This document shows positions 1-7,593 of a DNA stretch of 64,000 nt, piece by piece; the stretch's first letter is position 1; each line of letters begins with the position of its first letter. The DNA comes from Pacificoceanicola onchidii (lineage in GTDB: Bacteria > Pseudomonadota > Alphaproteobacteria > Rhodobacterales > Rhodobacteraceae), in assembly GCF_004804335.1 (NCBI RefSeq), contig NZ_SRXY01000002.1, positions 135,306 through 199,305 on the forward strand, read 5' to 3'. Both the position numbers and the translations under genes were made by a program. Below the pieces are notes generated by a model. The model made no database searches, was not told where the DNA came from, and was given only the letters and a program-made list of their open reading frames with translations.

Positions 1-1242
1 GGCATTGGCGGGCTTGCAACCGCGCTCACGCTGCACCAGATCGGCGTGCCGGTTTCGGTCTTTGAAAGCGTGCGTGATCTCAAGCCGCTTGGGGTCGGGA
101 TCAATCTGCAACCCAACGCGGTGCGCGAACTGTTCGATCTGGGCATTACCGCAGAGCAGCTTGATACGGTGGGTGTCCCGGCGCGGGAATGGGCGCTGGT
201 CGGGCTGAATGGCAATGACATTCACGCAGAGCCGCGCGGCACGGAGGCCGGGTACAACTGGCCGCAATACGCGGTGCATCGCGGCGGCTTTCACATGCTG
301 CTGTATCGCGTGCTTTCGGACCGCATCGGCGCAGAGAACATCCACCTCGGGCACCGTGTCACCGGCTATGTCAAAAACAGCGATGGTACGGTGACGGCGC
401 AGATGCAGACCGAACAGGGGCCGGTTCAGCACAGCGGCACGCTCTTGATTGACGGCATGGGCATTCACTCCCCGATCCGCGCCCAGATGCATCCCGATCA
501 GCCCCCCATCCACTGGGGCGGCGCGCTGATGTGGCGGGGCACAACGCGGGCGAAGCCCATCCGCACCGGCTCCAGCTTTGTCGGGCTTGGCACGCACCGC
601 CACCGCATGGTGATCTACCCGATCTCGCATCCTGATGCGGAGGGTCTCGCCCAGATCAACTGGATTGCGGAATACACGCTCGACGACACCAGCGGCTGGG
701 AAAAGACCGGCTGGTTCCGCCCGGTGGAGATCGACAGCTTTGCCCACCATTTCGACGCCTTCCGCTATGACTGGCTGGACGTGCCCCAGATGCTGCGCGG
801 GGCGGAAATCGCCTATGAAAACCCGATGATCGACCGCGATCCGGTGCCCACATGGGTGGACGGGCCGGTTGCGCTGATGGGCGACGCGGCCCATGCCATG
901 TATCCCACCGGCTCCAACGGCGCATCGCAGGCGGTGATCGACGCGCGCACCATTGGTGCGGCGATGCTGGAGCATGGCGTGACCCCCGCCGCCCTTGCCG
1001 CCTATGACGCCGCGCTCTGCGGGCCGGTGTCGGACCTGATCCTGCGCAATCGCGGCGCGGGTCCCTTTGGCCTTTTGAACATGGTGGACACGCGCTGCGG
1101 CGGCCTGTTCGACGACATCGATGCGGTTATCCCCGCCGCCGAGCGCGCCGAGTTCATGGCGAAATACAAGGCCGCGGCGGGCTTCGCCAAGGACACGCTC
1201 AACGCCGCCCCGCGCCGCATTCCACAAGGCGCGCGGGTCTGA
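1..1242 (+). CDS. FAD-dependent monooxygenase, 5'-truncated by window
   Basis: The open frame enters from the left edge and already reads GIGGLATALTLHQ at base 1, the end of an N-terminal GxGxxG FAD-binding fold, so only a few N-terminal residues are missing. The second FAD motif, GDAAHAMYPTGSNG, lies near residue 290 and is typical of the class A (PHBH/UbiH/salicylate hydroxylase) flavoprotein monooxygenases. Such enzymes use NAD(P)H and O2 to hydroxylate an aromatic or similar ring in the cytosol. The substrate cannot be read from sequence. The C-terminal part has no extra domain. No co-transcribed neighbour is visible downstream. Confidence 0.88.
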   Translation, partial: GIGGLATALTLHQIGVPVSVFESVRDLKPLGVGINLQPNAVRELFDLGITAEQLDTVGVPAREWALVGLNGNDIHAEPRGTEAGYNWPQYAVHRGGFHMLLYRVLSDRIGAENIHLGHRVTGYVKNSDGTVTAQMQTEQGPVQHSGTLLIDGMGIHSPIRAQMHPDQPPIHWGGALMWRGTTRAKPIRTGSSFVGLGTHRHRMVIYPISHPDAEGLAQINWIAEYTLDDTSGWEKTGWFRPVEIDSFAHHFDAFRYDWLDVPQMLRGAEIAYENPMIDRDPVPTWVDGPVALMGDAAHAMYPTGSNGASQAVIDARTIGAAMLEHGVTPAALAAYDAALCGPVSDLILRNRGAGPFGLLNMVDTRCGGLFDDIDAVIPAAERAEFMAKYKAAAGFAKDTLNAAPRRIPQGARV

Positions 1243-1410
1243 ACCCTGCGGACTCGGCAAGTTTACGTAATCTGACGCAGCGTCACTGTTTTACAACGCA
1301 CGGGTGCGTGTTTACGACCGGTTTTCCCCATGTCCGGGCCGGGCGCGGGCCTTAGCTACGCTCCATCGCCCGGTTCATTGAGACCGCTGTCAGAAAAAGG
1401 GACGCCCGCA

Positions 1411-1842
1411 ATGCAGGCCAAGGACATCATGACCTCTCGGGTCATCAAAGTCAGGCATGACGCCGCCATTTCAGAGGCGATCAGCCTGATGCGGCAACAT
1501 CACATCGGCTTTCTGCCGCTGGTGCGCGATGGCTGGATCAGCGGCGTTGTCACGGACCGGGACATCCTTGTGCGGGGCATGACCCATGCCACGCTCGACA
1601 CCTTTGCGCGGGTCTCTGCCGTGGCCACGCAGCCGGTGCAGTTCGTTGATCCTGAAACGCCGCTGGCCGAGCTGGCCGCCACGATGGTCCGGCACAAGCT
1701 GCGCCGCCTGCCGGTCTGCGATGCGCTTGGCTATATCGTCGGGGTCATTTCGCTGACCGATCTGGCCCGGCACGGCGCGCGCGACGCCCTGACCCAGGTC
1801 TATGCTGCCATGACCGAAAACACCGCCCCCGCCACGGCCTGA
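1411..1842 (+). CDS. CBS-domain pair protein
   Basis: A 143-residue protein made of little more than two CBS motifs: MQAKDIMTSRVIKV...GVVTDRDILVRGM (about residues 1-60) and VDPETPLAELAATM...GVISLTDLARHG (about 75-125). CBS pairs bind adenosine nucleotides or sense ionic state and usually act as regulatory modules; stand-alone ones are common in Rhodobacteraceae. The start at 1411 is preferred over an upstream in-frame ATG at 1330 because it directly begins the CBS fold and is preceded by AAAAAGGG. It stands alone between the monooxygenase and a convergent gene. Partner and ligand are unknown. Confidence 0.85.
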   Translation: MQAKDIMTSRVIKVRHDAAISEAISLMRQHHIGFLPLVRDGWISGVVTDRDILVRGMTHATLDTFARVSAVATQPVQFVDPETPLAELAATMVRHKLRRLPVCDALGYIVGVISLTDLARHGARDALTQVYAAMTENTAPATA

Positions 1843-1885
1843 CGCGGCAAGCCCTGCCCTGCCGCGCCTTTCGTTCTGTTCTTGA

Positions 1886-2539
1886 TCAGCCGCGCTTGCG
1901 ACGGCGCAGCGCCGCGAGGCCACCCAGCCCGGCGAAAAGCAGGCCCGCGCTTGCGGGCAGCGGCACCGGCGCGGTGTGTTCAGGGTCCGGCGGCGGGGCC
2001 GGAATGGCATTGGTCAGGGCAAAGCTGTTCAGAAGCAGTGCGCCCGGGAAATACGTTCCGTCGCCGCTCGTATAGAGCACTTCAAAAGACAGCGATGTAA
2101 AGCTGCTCCCGGTCCAAATCATGGTACCGGCACCGAGATCGTCTCTTCTTGTGGTGCTCACTCCTAAAAGCCCGGGCCCCGACAGATCTCCTGTCACGCT
2201 GTCCGGGTCAGCGATACTGCTACGCGTGACGCCGTCGATTGTGAATCGGTCGATGTATTCACCAAGATTGATGTAAGACACATCAATGGTGAACTCCGTG
2301 ATGGCCGTATCAAACGTGAACGAAACCGTCGCCCATTCATTGGCGGCTGTCGGCCCATTCCAGATGCTTGTTGTCCCATGCGCCGCGAAACCGGTCGTGG
2401 TGAGCGTCACGCCCACCCGATCCACCGTCGTGGTCCCACCGATTGTCGTGCCATGTGCAAAGGAAAAGTTCGACGCCGTGAGCGCCTGTGCCGCCGGAGC
2501 CAGCAGAGCCAGGCCCATGGTCAGAATTGCAGATTTCAT
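1886..2539 (-). CDS. Exported protein with VPLPA-type C-terminal sorting signal
   Basis: A protein of about 217 residues starting MKSAILTMGLALLAPAAQA, a clear Sec signal peptide with AxA cleavage. It ends in VPLPASAGLLFAGLGGLAALRRRKRG-like tripartite architecture: a VPLPA motif, a hydrophobic segment and a basic tail. This is the Rhodobacterales form of the PEP-CTERM signal, processed by an exosortase or archaeosortase-like transpeptidase and linked to surface or exopolysaccharide export. The middle is a beta-rich Thr/Ser/Gly domain, function unknown. The start at 2539 is chosen because TTGGGGGTGTAT precedes it and it begins the signal peptide. No exosortase gene is in the window. Confidence 0.8.
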   Translation of the reverse strand: MKSAILTMGLALLAPAAQALTASNFSFAHGTTIGGTTTVDRVGVTLTTTGFAAHGTTSIWNGPTAANEWATVSFTFDTAITEFTIDVSYINLGEYIDRFTIDGVTRSSIADPDSVTGDLSGPGLLGVSTTRRDDLGAGTMIWTGSSFTSLSFEVLYTSGDGTYFPGALLLNSFALTNAIPAPPPDPEHTAPVPLPASAGLLFAGLGGLAALRRRKRG

Positions 2540-2610
2540 ATACACCCCCAAAATAACATACATTCGAAGGTTTTTTTAAAATTCGGATATATCGTCAAGA
2601 GCCGCGCACG

Positions 2611-2624
2611 CTTACGTAACGTGA
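2611..2624. promoter_or_regulatory. Possible shared upstream motif, copy 1
   Basis: CTTACGTAACGTGA lies about 75 bases upstream of the VPLPA-CTERM gene start. A 12/14 match, CTTACGTTACGTTA, occurs at 4932-4945 upstream of the neighbouring PIG-L gene. The core TTACGTAA is palindromic. No regulator is identified; the similarity may be chance. Confidence 0.3.
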
Positions 2625-2650
2625 GCCTGCGCCGCACCCAGCCGAGCCGA

Positions 2651-4714
2651 TCAGGCAAACGCCGCGTCGTCTTCCTCCGCCTCATCCTCTTCAGCCTCCA
2701 GATACTCTGCCTCCAGCGCGTCCAGGATCCCGTCTGTCAACATGTGCTGAAACGCAGACGCCGGCTCCGCAGCCTGTTCATAGACGGTTTCCGACTGCAC
2801 ATATTCGCGCATCATCCATTCGCGGTAGGCGTCGATCAGCGTGCCGTCCGGGGCAAAGACCTTGTAGTCATAGGAGGCATACTCAAGGAACGCCGAGCGC
2901 ACCGCGTCCAGCGTGTCGCCCTCGACGTTTTCCTCGAAACCCCAGGTGGCATAGCCGGTGTAGCTGGTCAGGGTGAAATCCGCCGCATAGCTCTCCGCCG
3001 CCTCCACCGCGAAATGCGCGCCAAAGACGTGATCGGAGTGTTCCAGATCCGTGTGCGGCGAGTCGAAATCCTGAATGTGGATGTGGTCAGGCTGGTGCAG
3101 CGCCATCAGCCCGGCGGTCAGCGCGGTCATGTCCTCGGCGGTATAGGTCGCGGCCCCGTCCACCGTGGTGACCTCGGGGATGGTGCCTTCCCAGAGCTTT
3201 TGCAGGCTCTGCCCGTCCTGCGCCTCCGAGCCGCTGCCATCGCCAAAGCCATCGGGCGTGCGCAGGAAATAGAGCCGCACCTGCGGCGCGTCTTCGAGGT
3301 AGGAACTGGCCAGCGCATAGGTCTGCCCGTCCTGCGAGACCTCGACCGTCTCGTCGATCCAGGCGTTCTCGACCCCGGCCATATTGGCATAGGCCGCCTT
3401 CATCCCCGCTTCGCGCGCGGACCAATACGCCTCGTCCTCGCCCGCATCGCCAGCGGTCTGGTAGACGGTTGTCACCGCCTCGCCGGATTCAATCTGCGCC
3501 AGCAGCGTTGGATTCATGAAGAGCAGATCGTCATCCTGATGAGCCACGATGAACATCTCGCCGCCGGTGCCGATCGGGCCGGGCGCTGTAGGGTCCTCCG
3601 GCTCTTCCGGATCCTCAGGATCTTCCGGCTCCTCCGGGTCTTCTGGATCTTCCGGCTCTTCGGGGTCCTCTGGATCTTCCGGCTCCTCCGGGTCTTCAGG
3701 ATCCTCCGGATCTTCCGGCTCTTCGGGTTCTTCCGGCGGCGGGGCGGTGGCCACGCTGATGTCCAGAACCGCGCCAATCAGCGGCGAGTCCTCGGGCCAG
3801 TTGCTTTCGCCGACGAGCATCCCCTGCCGCACGGCCTCTTCCGGCACGATGCCCTGCGCTTCGGCCAGCCGGACGCCATCCTTTTCGATGTACATCACGC
3901 CATGCGCATCCACGCCGGACACCCACTCTGCCTCTTCGCCTTCCACAATGGCGCCCTCGGCGACCACGCGGTAGGCCACGCCGTCCTGCCAGAACTCCAG
4001 CATCATGTCAGAGGTGTTCTCCACCTGACCAAACAGGATGTTGTTGCTCGCCGGACCATCACCGAAATCATAGACGCGCTGCCACGAGCCGCCCTGAATG
4101 TCATCGAACCGCGCCGTGGCGGTTATCGCAAAGACCCCACCCGTCACGCCCGGTGTACCGGGGTCCGGGGGATCCACCGGATCGGGCACAGGCTCTGGCT
4201 CTGGCGGCTCAACCGGATCCGGCGGCGGTGGTGGCGGAGGGGGCGGTGGTGGATCATCCGGCACGTCGCCTTCGTTCACCAGATCAAAGGACAGGATCTC
4301 CCCATCCAATGCCGAGCCCCCGGCCCAATCGGTCATCCCGACCAGTTGCACATCGCGTGGCACATCCAGCGGCACCGCCCCCGGCCCTTCGGCCAGCAGC
4401 GTGCCGCCGCTTTCGATCCACATGCGCCCGCCCGCGTCGACGCCTACGGAGAACGCCTGCTCCGCGCCTTCGACCAGGGCATCGTTGGCCACCAGCCGAT
4501 ACGCCTGCCCGTCTTGAAAGATGTAAAGCAACAGATCCGCGCTGTTTCCGACCTGCATGAGGCTGACCGTGTTCGCCCCGGTCGCCGTGCCGAAGTCAAA
4601 CACCGTCTGCCACGCCGATCCGGACAGATCGTCAACGCGCAGGGTGACCGTCAGCGCAAAGGCGCCATCAATGTCCGCGCCGCTGTAGGGCGCCAGAGGA
4701 TCAACCGGGGGCAT
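2651..4714 (-). CDS. Large two-LamG-like plus PIG-L (LmbE) deacetylase protein
   Basis: A 687-residue mosaic. Residues about 17-147 and 192-322 are two related beta-sandwich (LamG/concanavalin-like) repeats, each with the pattern F..T...DD..G..WQ.V.DFG and a conserved W/FQDG.AYR segment. They are joined by a poly-proline linker near 154-186. A Glu/Pro/Asp repeat spans 328-376. From about 385 comes a PIG-L/LmbE domain with the metal motif AHQDDD (391-396, family AHPDDE) and a later EHSDHVFGAHFA. PIG-L enzymes remove N-acetyl groups from sugars. The tail is acidic (EAEEDEAEEDDAAFA). No Sec signal peptide is seen. The start at 4714 is chosen for the AAGGAGG seven bases upstream. Likely an extracytoplasmic glycan-acting protein, export route unknown. 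Confidence 0.8.
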   Translation of the reverse strand: MPPVDPLAPYSGADIDGAFALTVTLRVDDLSGSAWQTVFDFGTATGANTVSLMQVGNSADLLLYIFQDGQAYRLVANDALVEGAEQAFSVGVDAGGRMWIESGGTLLAEGPGAVPLDVPRDVQLVGMTDWAGGSALDGEILSFDLVNEGDVPDDPPPPPPPPPPPDPVEPPEPEPVPDPVDPPDPGTPGVTGGVFAITATARFDDIQGGSWQRVYDFGDGPASNNILFGQVENTSDMMLEFWQDGVAYRVVAEGAIVEGEEAEWVSGVDAHGVMYIEKDGVRLAEAQGIVPEEAVRQGMLVGESNWPEDSPLIGAVLDISVATAPPPEEPEEPEDPEDPEDPEEPEDPEDPEEPEDPEDPEEPEDPEDPEEPEDPTAPGPIGTGGEMFIVAHQDDDLLFMNPTLLAQIESGEAVTTVYQTAGDAGEDEAYWSAREAGMKAAYANMAGVENAWIDETVEVSQDGQTYALASSYLEDAPQVRLYFLRTPDGFGDGSGSEAQDGQSLQKLWEGTIPEVTTVDGAATYTAEDMTALTAGLMALHQPDHIHIQDFDSPHTDLEHSDHVFGAHFAVEAAESYAADFTLTSYTGYATWGFEENVEGDTLDAVRSAFLEYASYDYKVFAPDGTLIDAYREWMMREYVQSETVYEQAAEPASAFQHMLTDGILDALEAEYLEAEEDEAEEDDAAFA
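3598..3736 (-). repeat. In-gene tandem repeat encoding E-E-P / E-D-P units
   Basis: About 139 bases of 9-base units (in 27-base higher-order blocks) encode EEP and EDP triplets between the second LamG-like domain and the PIG-L domain. Synonymous differences between units keep the reading frame while DNA identity drifts. It serves as a charged, extended linker and is a site where length variation between strains is expected. Confidence 0.85.
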
Positions 4715-5177
4715 CGTGCCTCCTTGGGGGTTAGAACCGCGCATCACTGCGCCGAATTGGGCGCGCAGGAAAACGGGGCGCGCGTCGAAACGCTAAAAAC
4801 CATTCAAAACTGCAATCTTACGTTGATTAAACACGTTAAAGGCGCAAATGCGCAGGCTTTTGCGGTTTCAAAATGCGAAAAGCTGCGTTTCCAAGCCCGA
4901 ACCAATCAAATTCTCTCTGTTATACCATGAACTTACGTTACGTTAACCGGAAAAAACACCTTTCTTAACAATGCCGCATTGTCCGCGAACAGAGCTGATC
5001 GTGTCGATTTTTTCGGCATCGGGTTCTGATTCGGCTTGGGATTCGGGCAGGTTGCCTGCATCCGCAGCCCGCCATGGGCGAGAAGGCGGACCACCGCCGC
5101 AGCCTAAAAGAGCAAGGCTTTGCAAGGGGTGCACGCAGGCTCTAAGATCAGGCTCCTGCGCCAACGCCAGAGGCCTC
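4715..5177. other. AT-rich divergent intergenic region
   Basis: 463 bases separate the minus-strand PIG-L gene from the plus-strand kinase gene. The part at 4790-4975 is clearly more AT-rich than its surroundings and should carry promoters for one or both genes. It includes CTTACGTTACGTTA at 4932-4945. I see no convincing coding sequence in it. Confidence 0.6.
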
Positions 5178-5801
5178 ATGTCGATCCAGAAAAACGCCGA
5201 CCGTCTGACCAAGGAAATCGCCGCGCTCCCGGCGCGGCAGGGCCGGACCCTTGTCGCCATCGCCGGTGCTCCGGGCTCCGGGAAATCCACGCTGGCCGAA
5301 ACCGTTGTCGCTCTTCTGAATGCGGCAGGCATGGCAGCCGTGATGATGCCCATGGACGGGTTCCACCTCGACAACCGGCTGCTGGAAAGCAAAGGGCTGC
5401 TCGCGCGCAAGGGCGCGCCGGAAACCTTCGACTTCGGCGGGCTGGAGGCGGCGCTGCACCGGGTGCGCGCCGGGGATCAGGTTTTTTTGCCGGTGTTTGA
5501 TCGCTCCCGCGAAATCGCCATCGCCGCCGCCACGGAAATCCAGCGGGACACGCGCTTTGTGGTGGTAGAGGGCAACTACCTGCTGCTGGACGAGCCGCCC
5601 TGGACCGCCCTCGCCCCGCTCTGGGACATGACTGTGTTCCTCGATGTGCCGCTGGTCGAGCTGGAGCGGCGTCTGATCTCGCGCTGGATCGGCTTTGGCT
5701 ATGACATGAGCACCGCCCGCGCCAAGGCGGAGTCCAATGACCTGCCAAACGCCCGCTGCGTGACCGCCGGATCGCGCGCCGCGGATCTGGTCCTGACCTG
5801 A
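5178..5801 (+). CDS. P-loop nucleoside/sugar kinase (uridine kinase/FrcK-like)
   Basis: A 207-residue kinase with the Walker A motif GAPGSGKST near residue 30, the segment MPMDGFHLDNRLLE and a C-terminal region ending ARCVTAGSRAADLVL. This pattern matches the uridine kinase/pantothenate kinase-like fold family that also includes rhizobial fructose kinase FrcK. It transfers the ATP gamma-phosphate to a small polar substrate in the cytosol; the substrate is not decided by sequence. The start at 5178 is preferred because the longer in-frame extension upstream is low-complexity and not kinase-like. It is followed 100 bases later by a binding-protein gene in the same direction. Confidence 0.78.
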   Translation: MSIQKNADRLTKEIAALPARQGRTLVAIAGAPGSGKSTLAETVVALLNAAGMAAVMMPMDGFHLDNRLLESKGLLARKGAPETFDFGGLEAALHRVRAGDQVFLPVFDRSREIAIAAATEIQRDTRFVVVEGNYLLLDEPPWTALAPLWDMTVFLDVPLVELERRLISRWIGFGYDMSTARAKAESNDLPNARCVTAGSRAADLVLT

Positions 5802-5901
5802 GCACTTCTCGACATTCTGCACATCCGGGGGTTGAGCTTTGTGGCGAAACTTCCGCCCCTGCCCTATCAAATACATGGGGACAGGAAGAGAGGGCACATC
5901 C

Positions 5902-6660
5902 ATGCGCAAGCTGATCGCGGTGGGGTTCATGGTTTTCGCCGGTTGGGCGGGCAGCGGTCTGGCAGAGGACAAGATCACATCGGTCCTGCATGCCACGCCG
6001 GAATGGACCGGCTTCACAAATGCGGACGGGAGCGGCATCTACAACGAACTGCTGGCCGAGATATTCGGCGCGGCGGGCATCACCGTTGAGCGCCGGACCG
6101 TGCCGATGAACCGCGCCGTGGCGCTGGTCGAGCGCGGCGAGGCGGATCTGACCGGTGGCTTTCGCCCGGATGATCGCAACTTTGCCAATGTGCCGATCTA
6201 CGAGACCACCTTTGCCGCCATGTACCGCGCGGACAGCGGGCTGGACCTGACCAGCCCGGAGCACCTCAAATCCCTGCGCGTCGCCACCGCGCCGCAGGTC
6301 AGCACCACGCTGGGCGAGGACCTCAACGAGGTCGACAGCCGCAGCCAGGCGGCGAAGCTGCTGGTCTCCGGGCGGGTGGATGCCTATGTGGACCTGCGCC
6401 TGCCGCTGGAGAAATTCCGCAGCACCGGTGAGGCGAACCTCGATGTGGCCAATGCCTCGGACACGCGGTTTGACATCAACCCGGACGACTGGGTGATCAG
6501 CACCATCGCCTCGACGCAGCTCTATATGCTCTTCCCCGACACCCCGCGCGGCAACACCCTGCGCGCGGTCTACGAGGACGGCACCCGCGCACTGGCCCGC
6601 TCCGGTCGGCTGGCAGAGCTTTATCAGCAGTACGGGCTGGAAATTCCGACCGTGGAGTGA
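5902..6660 (+). CDS. Periplasmic substrate-binding protein, family 3-like
   Basis: A 252-residue protein beginning MRKLIAVGFMVFAGWAGSGLA, a Sec signal peptide. It continues with a binding-protein fold: PEWTGFTNADGSGIYNELLAEIFG..., then a RAVALVERGEADLTGGF segment and a C-terminal YQQYGLEIP. This resembles the solute-binding protein family 3 (SBP_bac_3) used by polar amino acid ABC importers and by sensor systems. No permease or ATPase gene is adjacent, so it may be an orphan binding protein. The start at 5902 is supported by AGGAAGAGAGGG and the signal peptide. Confidence 0.75.
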   Translation: MRKLIAVGFMVFAGWAGSGLAEDKITSVLHATPEWTGFTNADGSGIYNELLAEIFGAAGITVERRTVPMNRAVALVERGEADLTGGFRPDDRNFANVPIYETTFAAMYRADSGLDLTSPEHLKSLRVATAPQVSTTLGEDLNEVDSRSQAAKLLVSGRVDAYVDLRLPLEKFRSTGEANLDVANASDTRFDINPDDWVISTIASTQLYMLFPDTPRGNTLRAVYEDGTRALARSGRLAELYQQYGLEIPTVE

Positions 6661-6667
6661 GTTTGGA

Positions 6668-6767
6668 CGGGGAGAAAATTTTGCCGGGGCAAAATTCTTG
6701 TTGGGGGCCAGCCCCCGTCCTGCGGACTCCCCCGAGGTATTTTTGGCCCAAAGAAACCGGGTGGGTC
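6668..6767 (+). repeat. Composite intergenic repeat, copy 1
   Basis: Begins with a stem formed by AAAATTTTGCC and GGCAAAATTCTT, followed by a G/C-rich hairpin (GGGGGCCAGCCCCC) and ends in TCCCCCGAGGTATTTTTGG..CAAAGAAACC. The same order of blocks recurs at 25208 and 35024, with partial or inverted copies at 23620 and 42058. It lies between convergent genes and could serve as a bidirectional terminator. Confidence 0.7.
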
Positions 6768-7593
6768 AGCCCGGCGTGAAGGTTAGCCCCCGGGTTCGCA
6801 CGCCAGCGTAGCGCGCCGCCCATGTGGTGCCGCAGGACCGCATTTCCAGCACCTTGAGCGCGCCGGAGGCAGGGTCGATCCAGCCTGCGAGCGTGATTGT
6901 TTCGGGATTGCCGGTGGTGGGATCGGTGTTCAGGGTTGAGAGCGTGTAGCTTTGGTAGAGTGCGCCATCGCCGGGGTAGGCCTTGTCATATTGGCCGAGC
7001 AGGCTGCTGGTGACGCCGTTGGCGGTGTAGCTGCCGCCGAAGAGACCTTCGAAAGGCTGGTTCTGGGTGAAGCTGATCGAGGGGTCTTCGGTGCAGGTCC
7101 ATGTTTGTGCAGGCACATCCGCGAGATCCGGTTTGCAGGGCTGGGTTTCGGCCCCGCTGTCTGCCGCGCCCGGCGGGGTGCGCGTGTAGACCAGCTTGTC
7201 GCTGCTGATGCCGGTCTGGAATTGTTGCGTACCGCCGAGCGGTACCGGGTTGGGCGCAACAAACTGGTGGATCAGGTTGAGCACCGTGTTGCCGTCCGCA
7301 TCCATCACGTATTGCCCTGCCAACCCGCTCACGCAGGACCAGCTGGGATCGCCCTGCCCGCCATCCAGCGAATGCCAGCCGATGTTCAGGCTCACCGTGA
7401 AGCCGTCCGATCCGGCAACCGGCGCGGCGCTGGAGGGCTGGGTGTAGCCCAGCACCTGGTAGGTGCCCGAACTGCCCGTGGTGGAGGCGTAGGTGCCGAG
7501 GATCATGCCGGTCTGCGGATCGGAGGCCAGCGTCATCTTGGAGTTGTAGACGTTGTACCAGACCCCATCGATTGCGTTTGCCACAGCGCTCAT
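6766..7593 (-). CDS. Avidin-like protein with C-terminal extension
   Basis: A 275-residue protein. Residues 9-138 follow the avidin/streptavidin pattern: GVWYNVYNS (N14 and S18 match streptavidin N23 and S27), ILGTYAS (Y35 and S37 match Y43 and S45), PSWSCVSGLAGQY (W85 matches W92) and SSDKLVYTR (D132 near D128). The biotin-wall tryptophans 79, 108 and 120 appear replaced by Leu69, an aliphatic residue and Phe125, so binding may be weak or altered. Residues 140-275 form an extra beta-rich, Cys-containing region I do not recognise. There is no signal peptide. Its start overlaps the stop of the upstream aspartic protease by four bases (ATGA), so the two are translationally coupled. Confidence 0.7.
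   Translation of the reverse strand: MSAVANAIDGVWYNVYNSKMTLASDPQTGMILGTYASTTGSSGTYQVLGYTQPSSAAPVAGSDGFTVSLNIGWHSLDGGQGDPSWSCVSGLAGQYVMDADGNTVLNLIHQFVAPNPVPLGGTQQFQTGISSDKLVYTRTPPGAADSGAETQPCKPDLADVPAQTWTCTEDPSISFTQNQPFEGLFGGSYTANGVTSSLLGQYDKAYPGDGALYQSYTLSTLNTDPTTGNPETITLAGWIDPASGALKVLEMRSCGTTWAARYAGVRTRGLTFTPG

Noticed and set aside
1843-1885. Terminator from GCGGCA/TGCCGC stem after the CBS gene
   Set aside because: Stem is six bases with a ten-base loop and no clear T run; too weak to list.
3598-3736. CRISPR-like array
   Set aside because: The repeat is in frame inside a coding region, has no spacers and encodes EEP/EDP linker units.
2378-4930. Long open frame of 850 codons on the plus strand across the PIG-L gene
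   Set aside because: It lies antisense to a gene with recognisable domains. High GC at third positions removes stops on the opposite strand, and the translation is rich in Arg/His with no domain.
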